NCBI GenBank assembly: GCA_039820405.1
Contig: JBCBQC010000085.1
Location: 1 to 27,577 of the forward strand
From: CALLVY01 sp937899855
GTDB lineage: Bacteria; Bacteroidota; Bacteroidia; Chitinophagales; Saprospiraceae
Reading direction: 5' to 3'
Length of the DNA: 27,577 nucleotides
Part shown: positions 6,722 to 15,686 of the stretch, piece after piece
Layout: each line of letters opens with the position of its first letter
Numbering within the stretch: position 1 is the stretch's first letter
The notes under the pieces: generated by a model
What the model was told of the DNA's origin: nothing
What the model saw: only the letters and a program-made list of their open reading frames with translations
The model's database searches: none
Program-made: the position numbers and the translations under genes

Positions 6722-8845
6722 ATGAACATAAAAAATGAGATACTAATTCGGGTTTACATCGTCATGGTCATCATCTTAGTCGTTGCGATTTTGATCTTTG
6801 CCAAGGCGGTCCAAATCTCGGTACTCGAAGGCGAGTACTGGCGCAGCAAGGGGGACAGCCTCTACGTCAAACCCATCGCGGTACAGGCGGAACGGGGCAA
6901 CATACTAGCCGAGGATGGTTCGCTATTGGCCACCTCGCTACCGTTCTTTGAAATACGATTTGATCCAAACTCAACCGCCATGGCGGAAGATGACTTTGCG
7001 AACAACCTCGACTCGCTGGCTTTTTGTCTGGCCACTTACGTCGACAATACCTACACCGTGGGGGGCTATTATCAGTACCTCCTCGAACAGCGCGAAGCGG
7101 GCAAACGCAACCTCCTCATCAAACGCAAGGCGAGTTATTCGGAGATGCAAATGATCAAGAAGTTCCCCCTCTTCCGCAAGGGACGTTACCGGGGCGGCTT
7201 GATCGTCCAACGGCGGAGCGAACGCAAACGCCCCTTCGGCATTCTGGCCCACCGCACCATTGGCTACGTCCGCGAGGGCGCCAAGCCGGTCGGCCTGGAA
7301 GGTTCGTTCAACAAAATCCTGGCCGGTAAAGAAGGCAAGCAGATGATGCAACGGGCGGGCGACGCCTGGATTCCCATCAACGACCTGACCGAGATCGAAC
7401 CCGTGGTGGGCGACGACGTCGTCACCACGATCGACATCAACCTCCAGGACATCACCGAACAGGCCCTGATCCGCGCCATCCAGTACCACCAAGCCAAAAA
7501 CGGCACTGCCGTATTGATGGAGGTGCACACCGGAGCAATCAAGGCCATCGCCAATATCGACCGTACCCCGGACGGCTACTGGGAGTCCTACAACCACGCC
7601 GTGGGCTCGGCCGTCGAACCGGGATCGACCTACAAACTGGCCGCCATCATGGCCTTGTTGGAAGATGGCCACGTCCGACTCAACGATTCGATCGATATCG
7701 AAAAGGGAGAGGCCCAGTTTTACGAAGAAGTCATGGTCGACGCCTCGCGGGAGAGTTTTAACAGCGATACCATCAGCATCCAGCGGGCTTTTGAGATCTC
7801 GTCGAACGTGGGATTGGCCAAATTGGTCGATAAACACTATAATCAGAACCGCAAAGCAGAAAAGTACATTGAACGTCTTCAATCCTTTAATCTGCACATC
7901 CCCACCGGCATCGAGATCAAGGGGGAAGCCACGCCGTACCTCAAGGAGGCCTACAATGAAGAAGAAGATTGGAGTGGCATCACCCTGCCCTGGATGTCGA
8001 TTGGCTACGAGTTGACCATTACGCCCTTGCAATTGCTTTCTTTTTACAATGCCATTGCCAACGATGGGGTCATGATGAAGCCCTATCTGACCAGCAGCAT
8101 TGAGCGCTTCGGCGAAACGGTCCAAACTTTTAAGCCCACGGTCATCAAACGTAGGATCGCCTCGGCCGAGACCATTCGCCAGGCCCAGTTCTTGCTGGAG
8201 TCGGTGGTCAAAAATGGTACGGCCCAGCCGCTTTACACAGATCGCTACCGCTTTGCGGGCAAAACCGGTACCGCCCAGATCAACTATCGCAAGTTTGATC
8301 GGCGGCGGAGCAACATTAAGCACCGTGCCTCCTTCGTCGGTTATTTTCCCGCCGACAATCCCGTTTACTCCTGTATCGTCATGATCAGCGAGCCAACCCA
8401 AAACGGGATTTACGGTGGCGAAGTGGCCGGCCCCGTTTTCCGCGAAATTGCGGACAAATGTATGGCGACCCGGACCGAACTGTACCGCCCGCTCAATACC
8501 AGCCCGGCCCCCCAATTGGTCAACCGCCGCTTGCCGGATGCCCAGCTGGGACACGCGGGTGATTACCGCCAACTGCTCGAAACCCTGGACCTGCCCCATT
8601 TGGGTCCGGCCGACCTCGACTGGACCTACATCGAAGCGGTAGCGGACACGCTGCGCCTGTACTCGCGCAATTTCCCCGAAGAGCAGGTGCCCAACGTGGT
8701 GGGGATGGGGCTGCGCGATGCCCTCTATCTCCTCGAAAACCGGGGCCTAAAGGTCGTCGTGAGCGGCGCGGGCAAAGTGGTCTTGCAATCCCTACGCTCG
8801 GGCACTCCCATCCGGGGGCAGACCATCAAACTGACCCTGAATTGA
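6722..8845 (+). CDS. ftsI: Penicillin-binding protein FtsI (PBP3), septal transpeptidase with a PASTA domain
   Basis: The 707-residue class B PBP crosslinks peptidoglycan at the septum. An N-terminal transmembrane anchor (about residues 8-30) is followed by the PBP dimerisation region and then the transpeptidase domain. The catalytic motifs are intact: STYK at 302-305 (nucleophile S302), SSN at 360-362 and KTG at 514-516. A single PASTA repeat closes the protein (about 656-707, beginning PNVVGMGLRDAL), separated by a linker of about 90 residues. The start ATG lies 23 nt after ftsL. The partner polymerase FtsW is encoded at 13238-14383. Confidence 0.96.
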   Translation: MNIKNEILIRVYIVMVIILVVAILIFAKAVQISVLEGEYWRSKGDSLYVKPIAVQAERGNILAEDGSLLATSLPFFEIRFDPNSTAMAEDDFANNLDSLAFCLATYVDNTYTVGGYYQYLLEQREAGKRNLLIKRKASYSEMQMIKKFPLFRKGRYRGGLIVQRRSERKRPFGILAHRTIGYVREGAKPVGLEGSFNKILAGKEGKQMMQRAGDAWIPINDLTEIEPVVGDDVVTTIDINLQDITEQALIRAIQYHQAKNGTAVLMEVHTGAIKAIANIDRTPDGYWESYNHAVGSAVEPGSTYKLAAIMALLEDGHVRLNDSIDIEKGEAQFYEEVMVDASRESFNSDTISIQRAFEISSNVGLAKLVDKHYNQNRKAEKYIERLQSFNLHIPTGIEIKGEATPYLKEAYNEEEDWSGITLPWMSIGYELTITPLQLLSFYNAIANDGVMMKPYLTSSIERFGETVQTFKPTVIKRRIASAETIRQAQFLLESVVKNGTAQPLYTDRYRFAGKTGTAQINYRKFDRRRSNIKHRASFVGYFPADNPVYSCIVMISEPTQNGIYGGEVAGPVFREIADKCMATRTELYRPLNTSPAPQLVNRRLPDAQLGHAGDYRQLLETLDLPHLGPADLDWTYIEAVADTLRLYSRNFPEEQVPNVVGMGLRDALYLLENRGLKVVVSGAGKVVLQSLRSGTPIRGQTIKLTLN

Positions 8846-8854
8846 CTCGGAATA

Positions 8855-8998
8855 ATGAAAACAGCACGATGGACACTATTTACGGAGGCACTCCTCACAC
8901 TATACACTATTACAGCACTATTACAGCACTATTTCAACACGATTAATTTGAGATTATTGAGACTACTACTGGTTCACCACACTATGAAACACAGCTAA
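8855..8998 (+). CDS. Possible small ORF filling the ftsI-murE gap (47 aa, unproven)
   Basis: An ATG 9 nt after the ftsI stop opens a 47-codon frame that ends with TAA at 8996-8998, 2 nt before the GTG of murE. The peptide starts MKTARWTLFTEALL and is Leu/Thr-rich and mildly basic, with a later LRLLRLLLV stretch and the end HHTMKHS. I recognise no family. The centre is built from an 11-bp tandem repeat whose period is not a multiple of three, so the repeats encode different residues in successive copies, which argues against a conserved protein. It may instead act as a coupling leader that carries ribosomes to the weak GTG start of murE. It could also be chance. Confidence 0.3.
   Translation: MKTARWTLFTEALLTLYTITALLQHYFNTINLRLLRLLLVHHTMKHS
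8874..8985 (+). repeat. CACTAT repeat cluster, including an 11-bp tandem repeat
   Basis: CACTAT occurs six times (starting at 8874, 8898, 8905, 8916, 8927 and 8980). The copies at 8905, 8916 and 8927 form a tandem array with unit CACTATTACAG, slightly diverged in the last copy. It lies in the 155-bp gap between ftsI and murE, one of the longest gaps inside the dcw cluster. Confidence 0.8.
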
Positions 8999-9000
8999 CC

Positions 9001-10467
9001 GTGGTGGATTTAAGCGATTTGATTGACAAACTACCCGTTCGAAAAATCGAAGGACCCGCAGATCAGACGATCCGGCAAATCGATTTTGATTCCCGCCAAG
9101 TGGGGCCGGGTAGTTTGTTCGTCGCCCTGCGCGGCAGCCAGGTGGATGGCCATCGATTCATCGAATCCGCCATCCAAAACGGCGCCGTAGCGGTGGTCGC
9201 CGAAACATTTGACAGCGGGGTACCAAAAGAGGTATGTACCATCCAAGTAGAAGATACGGCCCCCTGCTTGGGGCTACTGGCCAGCCACTTTTACGCGCAT
9301 CCTTCGCGGGAATTACAGCTGGTCGGCATCACGGGAACCAACGGAAAGACGACCGTAGCCACTTTGCTACACCAACTCTTTAGCCAACTTGGCTATAAGG
9401 TCGGGCTGCTCTCGACGGTCGAAAACAAGATCGGCCGGCAGACCATCCCCGCCACCCACACCACTCCCGATGCCGTAGCCATCAATGCCCTACTGCGGGA
9501 CATGGTCGAGGCGGGCTGCGACTACGCCTTTATGGAAGTCAGCTCCCACGCCATCCACCAGCGCCGCATTGCGGGTTTGGCCTTTGCCGGTGGGGTATTT
9601 ACCAACCTCTCCCACGACCACTTGGATTATCACCAGACGTTTGCCGAATATTTGCGGGTCAAAAAACGTTTCTTTGACGACTTGCCCCCGGTGGCTTTCG
9701 CCCTCACCAATCAGGACGACAAGCGCGGTGCGGTCATGCTGCAAAATACCCGGGCTCGCAAACGGGCCTACAGCCTACGTACCCTGACGGATTTCAAAGC
9801 CAAGGTACTCGACAATGGACTGAGTGGCTTACACCTGGAGCTCGATGGCGAAGACTTCTACAGCCGTTTGATCGGCGATTTTAACGCTTACAACCTGGTG
9901 GCCGTATACGGAACGGCGCGCCTATTGGGGCAGGAAAAACTGGAGGTGCTGACGGCCTTAAGTCAGCTCGCAGCGGCGGAAGGCCGCTTTGATTACGTAC
10001 TGGATCAGGAACGCCAGATCATCGGGATTGTCGACTACGCACACACCCCCGATGCCCTGGAAAAGGTACTGCGCACCATTGCTGCCCTAAAAACGGGCCA
10101 CGAGCGGATCATTACCGTGGTGGGTTGTGGTGGGGATCGCGACCGGAGCAAGCGGCCGATCATGGCCCGCACCGCCTGCGAAGGCAGTCAGCAAGTCATC
10201 CTGACCTCGGACAATCCCCGGACGGAGGACCCCGAGGCCATTCTCGACGAGATGGAGGCGGGCTTGAGGGCCGAGCAAAAACCGCAAGTACTCCGCATCA
10301 GCGACCGACGTCAAGCGATCCGAACTGCCTGCCGATTGGCCCAAAGGGGCGATCTGATTCTGGTGGCGGGCAAGGGACACGAAAAATACCAGGACATTAA
10401 CGGAGTCAAACAGCCTTTTGACGACAAGGCCATACTGTGGCAAGCATTGGGCTTGACTCCCCATTGA
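9001..10467 (+). CDS. murE: UDP-MurNAc-L-Ala-D-Glu:meso-diaminopimelate ligase MurE
   Basis: The 488-residue Mur ligase adds the third residue to the peptidoglycan stem peptide in the cytoplasm. The ATP-binding loop GTNGKTT is at 112-118, followed by HTTPDA, EVSSHA and SHDHLDYH in the central domain and DYAHTPDAL in the C-terminal domain. DNPR at 404-407 is the signature of ligases that add meso-diaminopimelate rather than lysine. The start is GTG at 9001 (a second GTG is the next codon). The ATG at 8984 is in another frame and stops after 4 codons, so no ATG start is available before the conserved FDSRQVGPGSLFVAL segment. A 157-bp gap follows. Confidence 0.96.
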   Translation: MVDLSDLIDKLPVRKIEGPADQTIRQIDFDSRQVGPGSLFVALRGSQVDGHRFIESAIQNGAVAVVAETFDSGVPKEVCTIQVEDTAPCLGLLASHFYAHPSRELQLVGITGTNGKTTVATLLHQLFSQLGYKVGLLSTVENKIGRQTIPATHTTPDAVAINALLRDMVEAGCDYAFMEVSSHAIHQRRIAGLAFAGGVFTNLSHDHLDYHQTFAEYLRVKKRFFDDLPPVAFALTNQDDKRGAVMLQNTRARKRAYSLRTLTDFKAKVLDNGLSGLHLELDGEDFYSRLIGDFNAYNLVAVYGTARLLGQEKLEVLTALSQLAAAEGRFDYVLDQERQIIGIVDYAHTPDALEKVLRTIAALKTGHERIITVVGCGGDRDRSKRPIMARTACEGSQQVILTSDNPRTEDPEAILDEMEAGLRAEQKPQVLRISDRRQAIRTACRLAQRGDLILVAGKGHEKYQDINGVKQPFDDKAILWQALGLTPH

Positions 10468-10511
10468 CGCACAACTATTATCATTCTCAGATTCATTTTA
10501 CGGCTTGCAGA

Positions 10512-10541
10512 CAGCAGGTAGCGTAAACACCCTATCTGCTG
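10512..10541 (+). other. Hairpin in the murE-mraY gap
   Basis: CAGCAGGTAG (10512-10521) can pair with CTATCTGCTG (10532-10541) over 10 bp with one G-U pair and a 10-nt loop. No T-tract follows, so this is not a terminator by itself. It could be a processing site or a translational control structure in the dcw transcript. Confidence 0.45.
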
Positions 10542-10560
10542 CTGCGCCTTTGAATCGGGA

Positions 10561-10653
10561 ATGAGTAAATACCTAAAACCTAAACCAATCGAGCTGGGGG
10601 GACGACTGGCCGATACGAACTACTATGTTTTACTACTTAGCCCAACTCTTTGA
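10561..10653 (+). CDS. Possible 30-aa upstream ORF overlapping the mraY start (unproven)
   Basis: ATG at 10561 opens a 30-codon frame (MSKYLKPKPIELGG...) that ends with TGA at 10651-10653, 29 nt inside mraY in another frame. The first part is basic and Pro-rich, and no family is recognised. It may be a translation-coupling leader or chance. Confidence 0.2.
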   Translation: MSKYLKPKPIELGGRLADTNYYVLLLSPTL

Positions 10654-11851
10654 TGGCCCCGGTAGCCGACTCTTTGAGTACATTACGTTCCGCGCGGGAG
10701 CCGCGGTGATCATCTCACTGGTGATCTCGATGGTATTTGGCGGTAGAATCATCCGCTGGTTGCAAAAGCAGCAAATCGGCGAAACGGTTCGCGACCTGGG
10801 CCTGGAAGGCCAACTGGCCAAGCAAGGAACGCCCACGATGGGGGGGATCATCATCATCATGGCGATCATGGTGCCCTGCTTATTGATGGCGAACTTGCAA
10901 AATATCTACATCCTCCTGATGCTCCTGGCGACGACCTGGATGGGAATCATCGGCTTTACCGACGATTACATCAAGGTGTTTTTGAAAAATAAAAAAGGCC
11001 TCAGCGGCAAATCCAAAATCTTGGGGCAGGTGGTGCTGGGGCTGATTATCGGCGTGACGATGCTGATGCACGACGAGATCGTGGTACAGATGGACCTCAA
11101 GGAGGCCGTGGACCAGGGTTACGTGGTGGTAGAAAGCTTTCCGAACGAAGTGGGCTATACCGCTCGCGTAAAAACGACATTAACGAATGTTCCGTTTTTT
11201 AAGGATCAAAAGTTTGATTATTGCATGTTTCTGGGGTTTCTGGGCGACAACGCGGCCCAGTTTGTCTGGCTCGTCTTCGTGCCCTTCGTCATCCTGGTGG
11301 TGACGGCGGTGTCGAATGCGGCGAACCTGACCGACGGTCTGGATGGTTTGGCGACCGGAGTGAGCGCCATCATCGGTACGGCGCTGGGGGTTTTTGCCTA
11401 CGTCTCCGGTAACGTCATCGCGGCCGATTACCTCGAAATTCTTTACCTGCCCGGTACGGGGGAGCTGGTGATCTTTATCGCTTGCTTTTTGGGGGCTTGT
11501 GTCGGTTTTTTGTGGTACAACTCCTTTCCTGCGCAGGTATTTATGGGCGACACGGGAAGTTTGACCCTCGGAGGCATCATCGCTTCCATCGCCATCCTGA
11601 TTCGCAAAGAAATGTTGATACCGGTGCTCTGTGGGATTTTCCTGGTCGAAAATCTCTCGGTGATGATTCAGGTATCTTACTTTAAATACACCAAAAGAAA
11701 ATATGGGGAAGGACGACGGGTCTTTTTGATGTCGCCGCTCCATCACCATTATCAAAAAAAGGGCATGCCGGAGGCCAAAATCGTAACGCGCTTCTGGATC
11801 GTTGGGATTCTACTGGCCGTGCTGACCCTGCTTACTTTGAAAATTCGCTAG
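10625..11851 (+). CDS. mraY: Phospho-N-acetylmuramoyl-pentapeptide transferase MraY
   Basis: The 408-residue polytopic membrane enzyme transfers phospho-MurNAc-pentapeptide to undecaprenyl phosphate, making lipid I. Signature residues include the Asp pair in TDDYIK (112-117), the Lys-rich loop KNKKGLSGKSK, NAANLTDGLDG (231-241), FMGDTGSL, and the cytoplasmic MSPLHHHYQKKG near the end. About ten hydrophobic segments are visible. The region between GVTMLMHDE and FLGDNAAQFVW carries a roughly 50-residue polar insertion, as in other Bacteroidota MraY, making the protein longer than the roughly 360 residues of E. coli MraY. The start MFYYLAQLF matches the family N-terminus. Confidence 0.97.
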   Translation: MFYYLAQLFDGPGSRLFEYITFRAGAAVIISLVISMVFGGRIIRWLQKQQIGETVRDLGLEGQLAKQGTPTMGGIIIIMAIMVPCLLMANLQNIYILLMLLATTWMGIIGFTDDYIKVFLKNKKGLSGKSKILGQVVLGLIIGVTMLMHDEIVVQMDLKEAVDQGYVVVESFPNEVGYTARVKTTLTNVPFFKDQKFDYCMFLGFLGDNAAQFVWLVFVPFVILVVTAVSNAANLTDGLDGLATGVSAIIGTALGVFAYVSGNVIAADYLEILYLPGTGELVIFIACFLGACVGFLWYNSFPAQVFMGDTGSLTLGGIIASIAILIRKEMLIPVLCGIFLVENLSVMIQVSYFKYTKRKYGEGRRVFLMSPLHHHYQKKGMPEAKIVTRFWIVGILLAVLTLLTLKIR

Positions 11852-11905
11852 TGGCGGTTGGGGAAAATAATTGTTCCCACTGACCCTGGCTAATGAATCT
11901 GACGA

Positions 11906-13234
11906 ATGAAAAAGGTAGCGATCCTTGGGGCTGGCGAAAGCGGAACCGGTGCTGCTGTACTGGCACAACAATCGGGTTGGGACGTTTGGGTCTCCGACCG
12001 AGGGACGATTGCCGCGCCCTACCGCCAAGAGCTCGATCACTGCCGCATCCAATGGGAACAAAACAGACATACGAGGGAACGCATCTTCGCCGCCGACGTC
12101 GTGGTTAAGAGTCCGGGAATACCCGATCAGATCCCCCTGATTCAGGACTTACTCACCGCCGGCATTCCGGTGATTTCCGAAATCGAATTTGCGTTTCGAC
12201 ATACGACAGAAGCTACCGTGATTGGGATCACCGGCAGCAACGGGAAAACGACCACCACCAAACTCCTTTACCACCTGCTGGACACGGCGGGATACTCGGT
12301 AAACATCGGAGGAAACATCGGCAAAAGTTACGCCCGTCTCGTTGCCCAGCAAGCCCGACCCTATTACGTCCTCGAAATCAGTAGCTTCCAGCTCGATGGC
12401 ACCGTGGATTTTCATCCCCAAATCGCCATCCTGCTCAACATTACACCCGATCATTTGGATCGTTACGATTACCAAATGGAGAAATACATCCGGTCGAAGC
12501 TCCGGATTGCAAAAAATCTGGCCCAGCCCGATTGCTTGATCTACAACGGTGACGACGCCAACATCAGCGCCCAACTTGCGGGACGCGAGCTGCCCTTCGC
12601 CACCATCGCCATCCAGGGCGATCCCTTCGACGGACGTAGCCTGGAAGTAGGTCCGTACCGCTTCGACTGGACCAAGTGCGGCCTAAAGGGGGCGCACAAC
12701 CGCTTTAATGCCCGCTGCGCCATCGAGGCCGCCCTCCGGCTGGGAGTCGAACCCGCCGTCATCCAAACCGGCCTCGAAAGTTTTGTCAACGCGCCGCACC
12801 GCCTGGAATGGGTGGCCCGCATCGCTGGGGTCGATTACCTCAACGACAGCAAAGCCACCAACGTCGATGCGACCTACTTCGCCCTGGCGGCGCAGGACCA
12901 AACCGTGGTGTGGATACTGGGCGGTACCGATAAAGGCAACGATTACGCTCCCCTGTTCGAACTGGCGGAGCAAAAGGTAAAAGCCATCGTCTGCCTCGGA
13001 CTTGACAATCGAAAAATAAGAACCGCTTTTGCCGAGCGCGTCGCCACCATCGTGGAAACGCAGAGCGCCGAGGCCGCGGTACACCGGGCCCGCGAGCTGG
13101 CCAATCCCGGAGAAGTCGTCTTGCTTTCTCCAGCCTGCGCCAGCTTCGACCTGTTTGCGCATTACGAAGATCGCGGCAATCAATTCAAACGAGCCGTATT
13201 AAACCTCCGGGATCAGCCCGGACCTCAATTATAG
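11906..13234 (+). CDS. murD: UDP-MurNAc-L-alanine:D-glutamate ligase MurD
   Basis: The 442-residue Mur ligase adds D-Glu to UDP-MurNAc-L-Ala. It opens with a Rossmann-like nucleotide-sugar domain (KVAILGAGESGTGAA, about residues 3-17). The ATP loop GSNGKTTT is at 110-117, EISSFQLDG follows, and the C-terminal domain has DYLNDSKATN and LLSPACASFD, both MurD hallmarks. The ATG at 11906 lies 54 nt after mraY. The ftsW start is only 3 nt after the stop, suggesting tight co-translation. Confidence 0.96.
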   Translation: MKKVAILGAGESGTGAAVLAQQSGWDVWVSDRGTIAAPYRQELDHCRIQWEQNRHTRERIFAADVVVKSPGIPDQIPLIQDLLTAGIPVISEIEFAFRHTTEATVIGITGSNGKTTTTKLLYHLLDTAGYSVNIGGNIGKSYARLVAQQARPYYVLEISSFQLDGTVDFHPQIAILLNITPDHLDRYDYQMEKYIRSKLRIAKNLAQPDCLIYNGDDANISAQLAGRELPFATIAIQGDPFDGRSLEVGPYRFDWTKCGLKGAHNRFNARCAIEAALRLGVEPAVIQTGLESFVNAPHRLEWVARIAGVDYLNDSKATNVDATYFALAAQDQTVVWILGGTDKGNDYAPLFELAEQKVKAIVCLGLDNRKIRTAFAERVATIVETQSAEAAVHRARELANPGEVVLLSPACASFDLFAHYEDRGNQFKRAVLNLRDQPGPQL

Positions 13235-13237
13235 CCC

Positions 13238-14383
13238 ATGTCAATTGGAAATCGCATCTACGCCGAACTGAGAGGAGACCGCACCGTCTGGGTGATCGTG
13301 GCCCTACTGGCCATCTTCTCCATCCTTACCGTGTACAGCGCTACCGGTTCCATGGCCTTTCGCGAACGCGGTGGCAATACGGAGTTCTACCTCATCAAGC
13401 ACGGCATCTTCGTGGTGGGAGGTTTGCTCCTGACTTACCTCTGCTACCTCCTGCACTACATGCAGTACTCGCGCCTGGCCCCGGTGCTACTGGTGTTGTC
13501 GATACCGCTGCTGGTGTACACCATCGCGATGGGGGTAGAGATCAACGACGCCCGCCGCTGGATTACCCTGCCCGTGATCGGCTTTACCATCCAGACCTCG
13601 GACTTTGCCAAGCTGGCCCTGATCATCTACGTCGCCCGCGCGATTTCCTCCAAACAGGAATACATCAAGGATTTCAACAGCGCTTTCTTGCCGATCATCG
13701 TACCGATCCTGATCATCTGCGGGCTGATCGCTCCGGCGGATTTGTCGACGTCCCTGATTCTCTTTGCCACCTGTTTGGGGATGATGTTTCTGGGGCGGGT
13801 CGACATCAAGTACATCTTGCTACTGGTCTTTTTGGGAGTGGTGGTCTTTGCCCTGCTCATCATCATCGGGATGTTTTTTCCCGAGACCGTCCGGCTAGAG
13901 ACTTGGATTGCGCGCACCCAGGATTTTATCGCCAATACCGAAGGGGGCTTCCAGATCAAACAGGCCAAGATCGCCATCGCCGATGGCAGTTGGTTGGGGA
14001 TCGGACCGGGCAATAGCACGCAGCGCAATTACCTACCGGCGCCTTACTCCGATTTTATCTACGCCATCATCTGCGAAGAATACGGTTTGGTGGGAGGCTT
14101 TACGATCCTGGCGCTCTACGTGCTCCTCTTTTACCGTTGCGTAAGCATCGTGACGCGAAGTCCCAAAGCCTTTGGAGCCATGTTGGTACTCGGTTTGGGG
14201 CTGATGCTGACGGTGCAGGCCCTGGCCAATATTGCGGTATCGGTGCACTTGGTGCCCGTGACCGGGCTGACCCTACCGATGGTCAGTATGGGGGGAACCT
14301 CGATTATTTTTTCGAGTATTGCGTTTGGAATGATTCTGAGCGTGAGCCGTTATATCGAAAAAACCACCCCCGAAAGTCAGTAG
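13238..14383 (+). CDS. ftsW: Septal peptidoglycan glycosyltransferase FtsW (SEDS family)
   Basis: The 381-residue SEDS protein has about ten transmembrane segments and polymerises lipid II at the division site with FtsI. Typical segments are the YSATGS turn in the first loop, GVEINDARRWI, FQIKQAKIAIADGSWLG, and YSDFIYAIICEEYGL. The last of these contains the invariant Asp of the large periplasmic loop (D272). GPGNSTQRNYLPAPYSD replaces the more usual GSQ...PEAHTD wording but keeps the Asp. The C-terminal PMVSMGGTSII is standard. It sits 3 nt after murD and 3 nt before murG. Confidence 0.95.
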   Translation: MSIGNRIYAELRGDRTVWVIVALLAIFSILTVYSATGSMAFRERGGNTEFYLIKHGIFVVGGLLLTYLCYLLHYMQYSRLAPVLLVLSIPLLVYTIAMGVEINDARRWITLPVIGFTIQTSDFAKLALIIYVARAISSKQEYIKDFNSAFLPIIVPILIICGLIAPADLSTSLILFATCLGMMFLGRVDIKYILLLVFLGVVVFALLIIIGMFFPETVRLETWIARTQDFIANTEGGFQIKQAKIAIADGSWLGIGPGNSTQRNYLPAPYSDFIYAIICEEYGLVGGFTILALYVLLFYRCVSIVTRSPKAFGAMLVLGLGLMLTVQALANIAVSVHLVPVTGLTLPMVSMGGTSIIFSSIAFGMILSVSRYIEKTTPESQ

Positions 14384-14386
14384 GCC

Positions 14387-15550
14387 ATGGAAACGACGAA
14401 AAAACATAAAGTAGAAAAGCAAGAAATGGATTCCCCGAAACGTCGGGTGATCATCAGCGGTGGTGGAACGGGCGGACACGTTTTTCCCGCCATTGCCATC
14501 GCGCAGGCCCTGCAAAGGCTCTCCCCGGGCATCGAGATTCGCTTCGTGGGGGCACGGGGTAAAATTGAAATGGAAAAGGTACCCCAGGCGGGTTTCCCGA
14601 TCGACGGCTTGTGGATCAGTGGCTTTCAGCGGCGCCTGACCTGGCGCAATTTGCTCTTTCCACTCAAACTGATCTACAGCCTCCTACAAGCCCTGCGGAT
14701 CGTGGGACGCTTTCGTCCCCAGGCGGCGGTAGGCGTGGGGGGCTACGCGAGCTATCCGACGCTGGCTACGGCGGCTTGGCGGGGCGTACCGACCCTCATT
14801 CAGGAGCAGAACTCGCACGCCGGAGTGGCCAATAAAATGCTGCGCGACCGCGTCCGTAAAGTCTGCGTAGCTTACGAGGGCATGGAGCGTTATTTTCCCG
14901 CCGACAAGCTCGTCTTTACGGGCAATCCGGTCCGGGCGGACCTGCGCGAGGTGGCGGCACTGCGCTCGGAAGCCTTTCGCTACTTTGGATTTGATCCCGA
15001 GCGACCAACCATCGTCCTCATCGGAGGCAGTCTGGGCGCCCGTACTTTGAACGAAGCCATGGCGGCCAATACCGAGGCCATCCGCCAAGCGGGGATCCAG
15101 GTGCTGTGGCAGGTGGGTAAACTCTACGTCGAAGAATTTGCCGACGGGGCGACGGTGACATTGCCACAGGTAAAGGCCCAGGCCTTTATCGACCGAATGG
15201 ATCTGGCCTACGCGATGGCCGACGTGGTCATCTGCCGGGCCGGCGCCCTGACGATCTCCGAGCTGTGCGTACTGGGGAAGGCCGCGGTCCTGGTACCCTC
15301 ACCCAACGTGGCGGAGGATCACCAGACCAAAAACGCCCTGGCCCTGGTCGAACGGGAAGCGGCCGTACTGGTCGAGGATGGGCAAGCCAGCCAGGAAATG
15401 ATCCAACGCGCTACGGACCTGCTCGCCGCGCCCGAACGCAAACGGACGCTGGAGCAGAACATCCGTCAGCTGGCTCGCCCGAATGCGGCGGAGCGAATCG
15501 CCCGGGAGGTGCTCGCGCTGATCGGTGGGGCCGAAGCGGAAGAACGCTAA
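14387..15550 (+). CDS. murG: UDP-GlcNAc:lipid I N-acetylglucosaminyltransferase MurG
   Basis: The 387-residue GT28 enzyme adds GlcNAc to lipid I on the cytoplasmic membrane face, completing lipid II. The GGGTGGH loop is at 25-31. GVGGYASYP, QEQNSHAGVANK, GGSLGA and CRAGALTISEL follow in the expected order. The basic 14-residue lead (METTKKHKVEKQE) precedes an internal Met at 14426, which is a possible alternative start. I chose 14387 because it lies 3 nt after ftsW, as at the previous junction. A 136-bp AT-rich gap follows. Confidence 0.96.
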   Translation: METTKKHKVEKQEMDSPKRRVIISGGGTGGHVFPAIAIAQALQRLSPGIEIRFVGARGKIEMEKVPQAGFPIDGLWISGFQRRLTWRNLLFPLKLIYSLLQALRIVGRFRPQAAVGVGGYASYPTLATAAWRGVPTLIQEQNSHAGVANKMLRDRVRKVCVAYEGMERYFPADKLVFTGNPVRADLREVAALRSEAFRYFGFDPERPTIVLIGGSLGARTLNEAMAANTEAIRQAGIQVLWQVGKLYVEEFADGATVTLPQVKAQAFIDRMDLAYAMADVVICRAGALTISELCVLGKAAVLVPSPNVAEDHQTKNALALVEREAAVLVEDGQASQEMIQRATDLLAAPERKRTLEQNIRQLARPNAAERIAREVLALIGGAEAEER

Positions 15551-15686
15551 AGGCCAAAAAATGAATTAAAATTTATTTATATAAAAAGTTAGGCACATAC
15601 TTTGATATACTAAGTTGAATGGCAGTAGTTTATAGAGTTAAAAAAGCCAAAAGTGTTGAAAAGTGAGCCATTGTTGAATCTGAAGA

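Noticed and set aside
6971..8599. 542-codon open frame on the minus strand opposite ftsI
   Set aside because: It is an antisense shadow of a GC-rich gene. The translation has no recognisable domain, and ftsI in the same span has all catalytic motifs.
15551..15686. Internal promoter between murG and murC
   Set aside because: The gap is AT-rich and has TACTTTG near 15599-15605, but this is one base short of TAnnTTTG and has no -33 element. An internal promoter is plausible but not supported.
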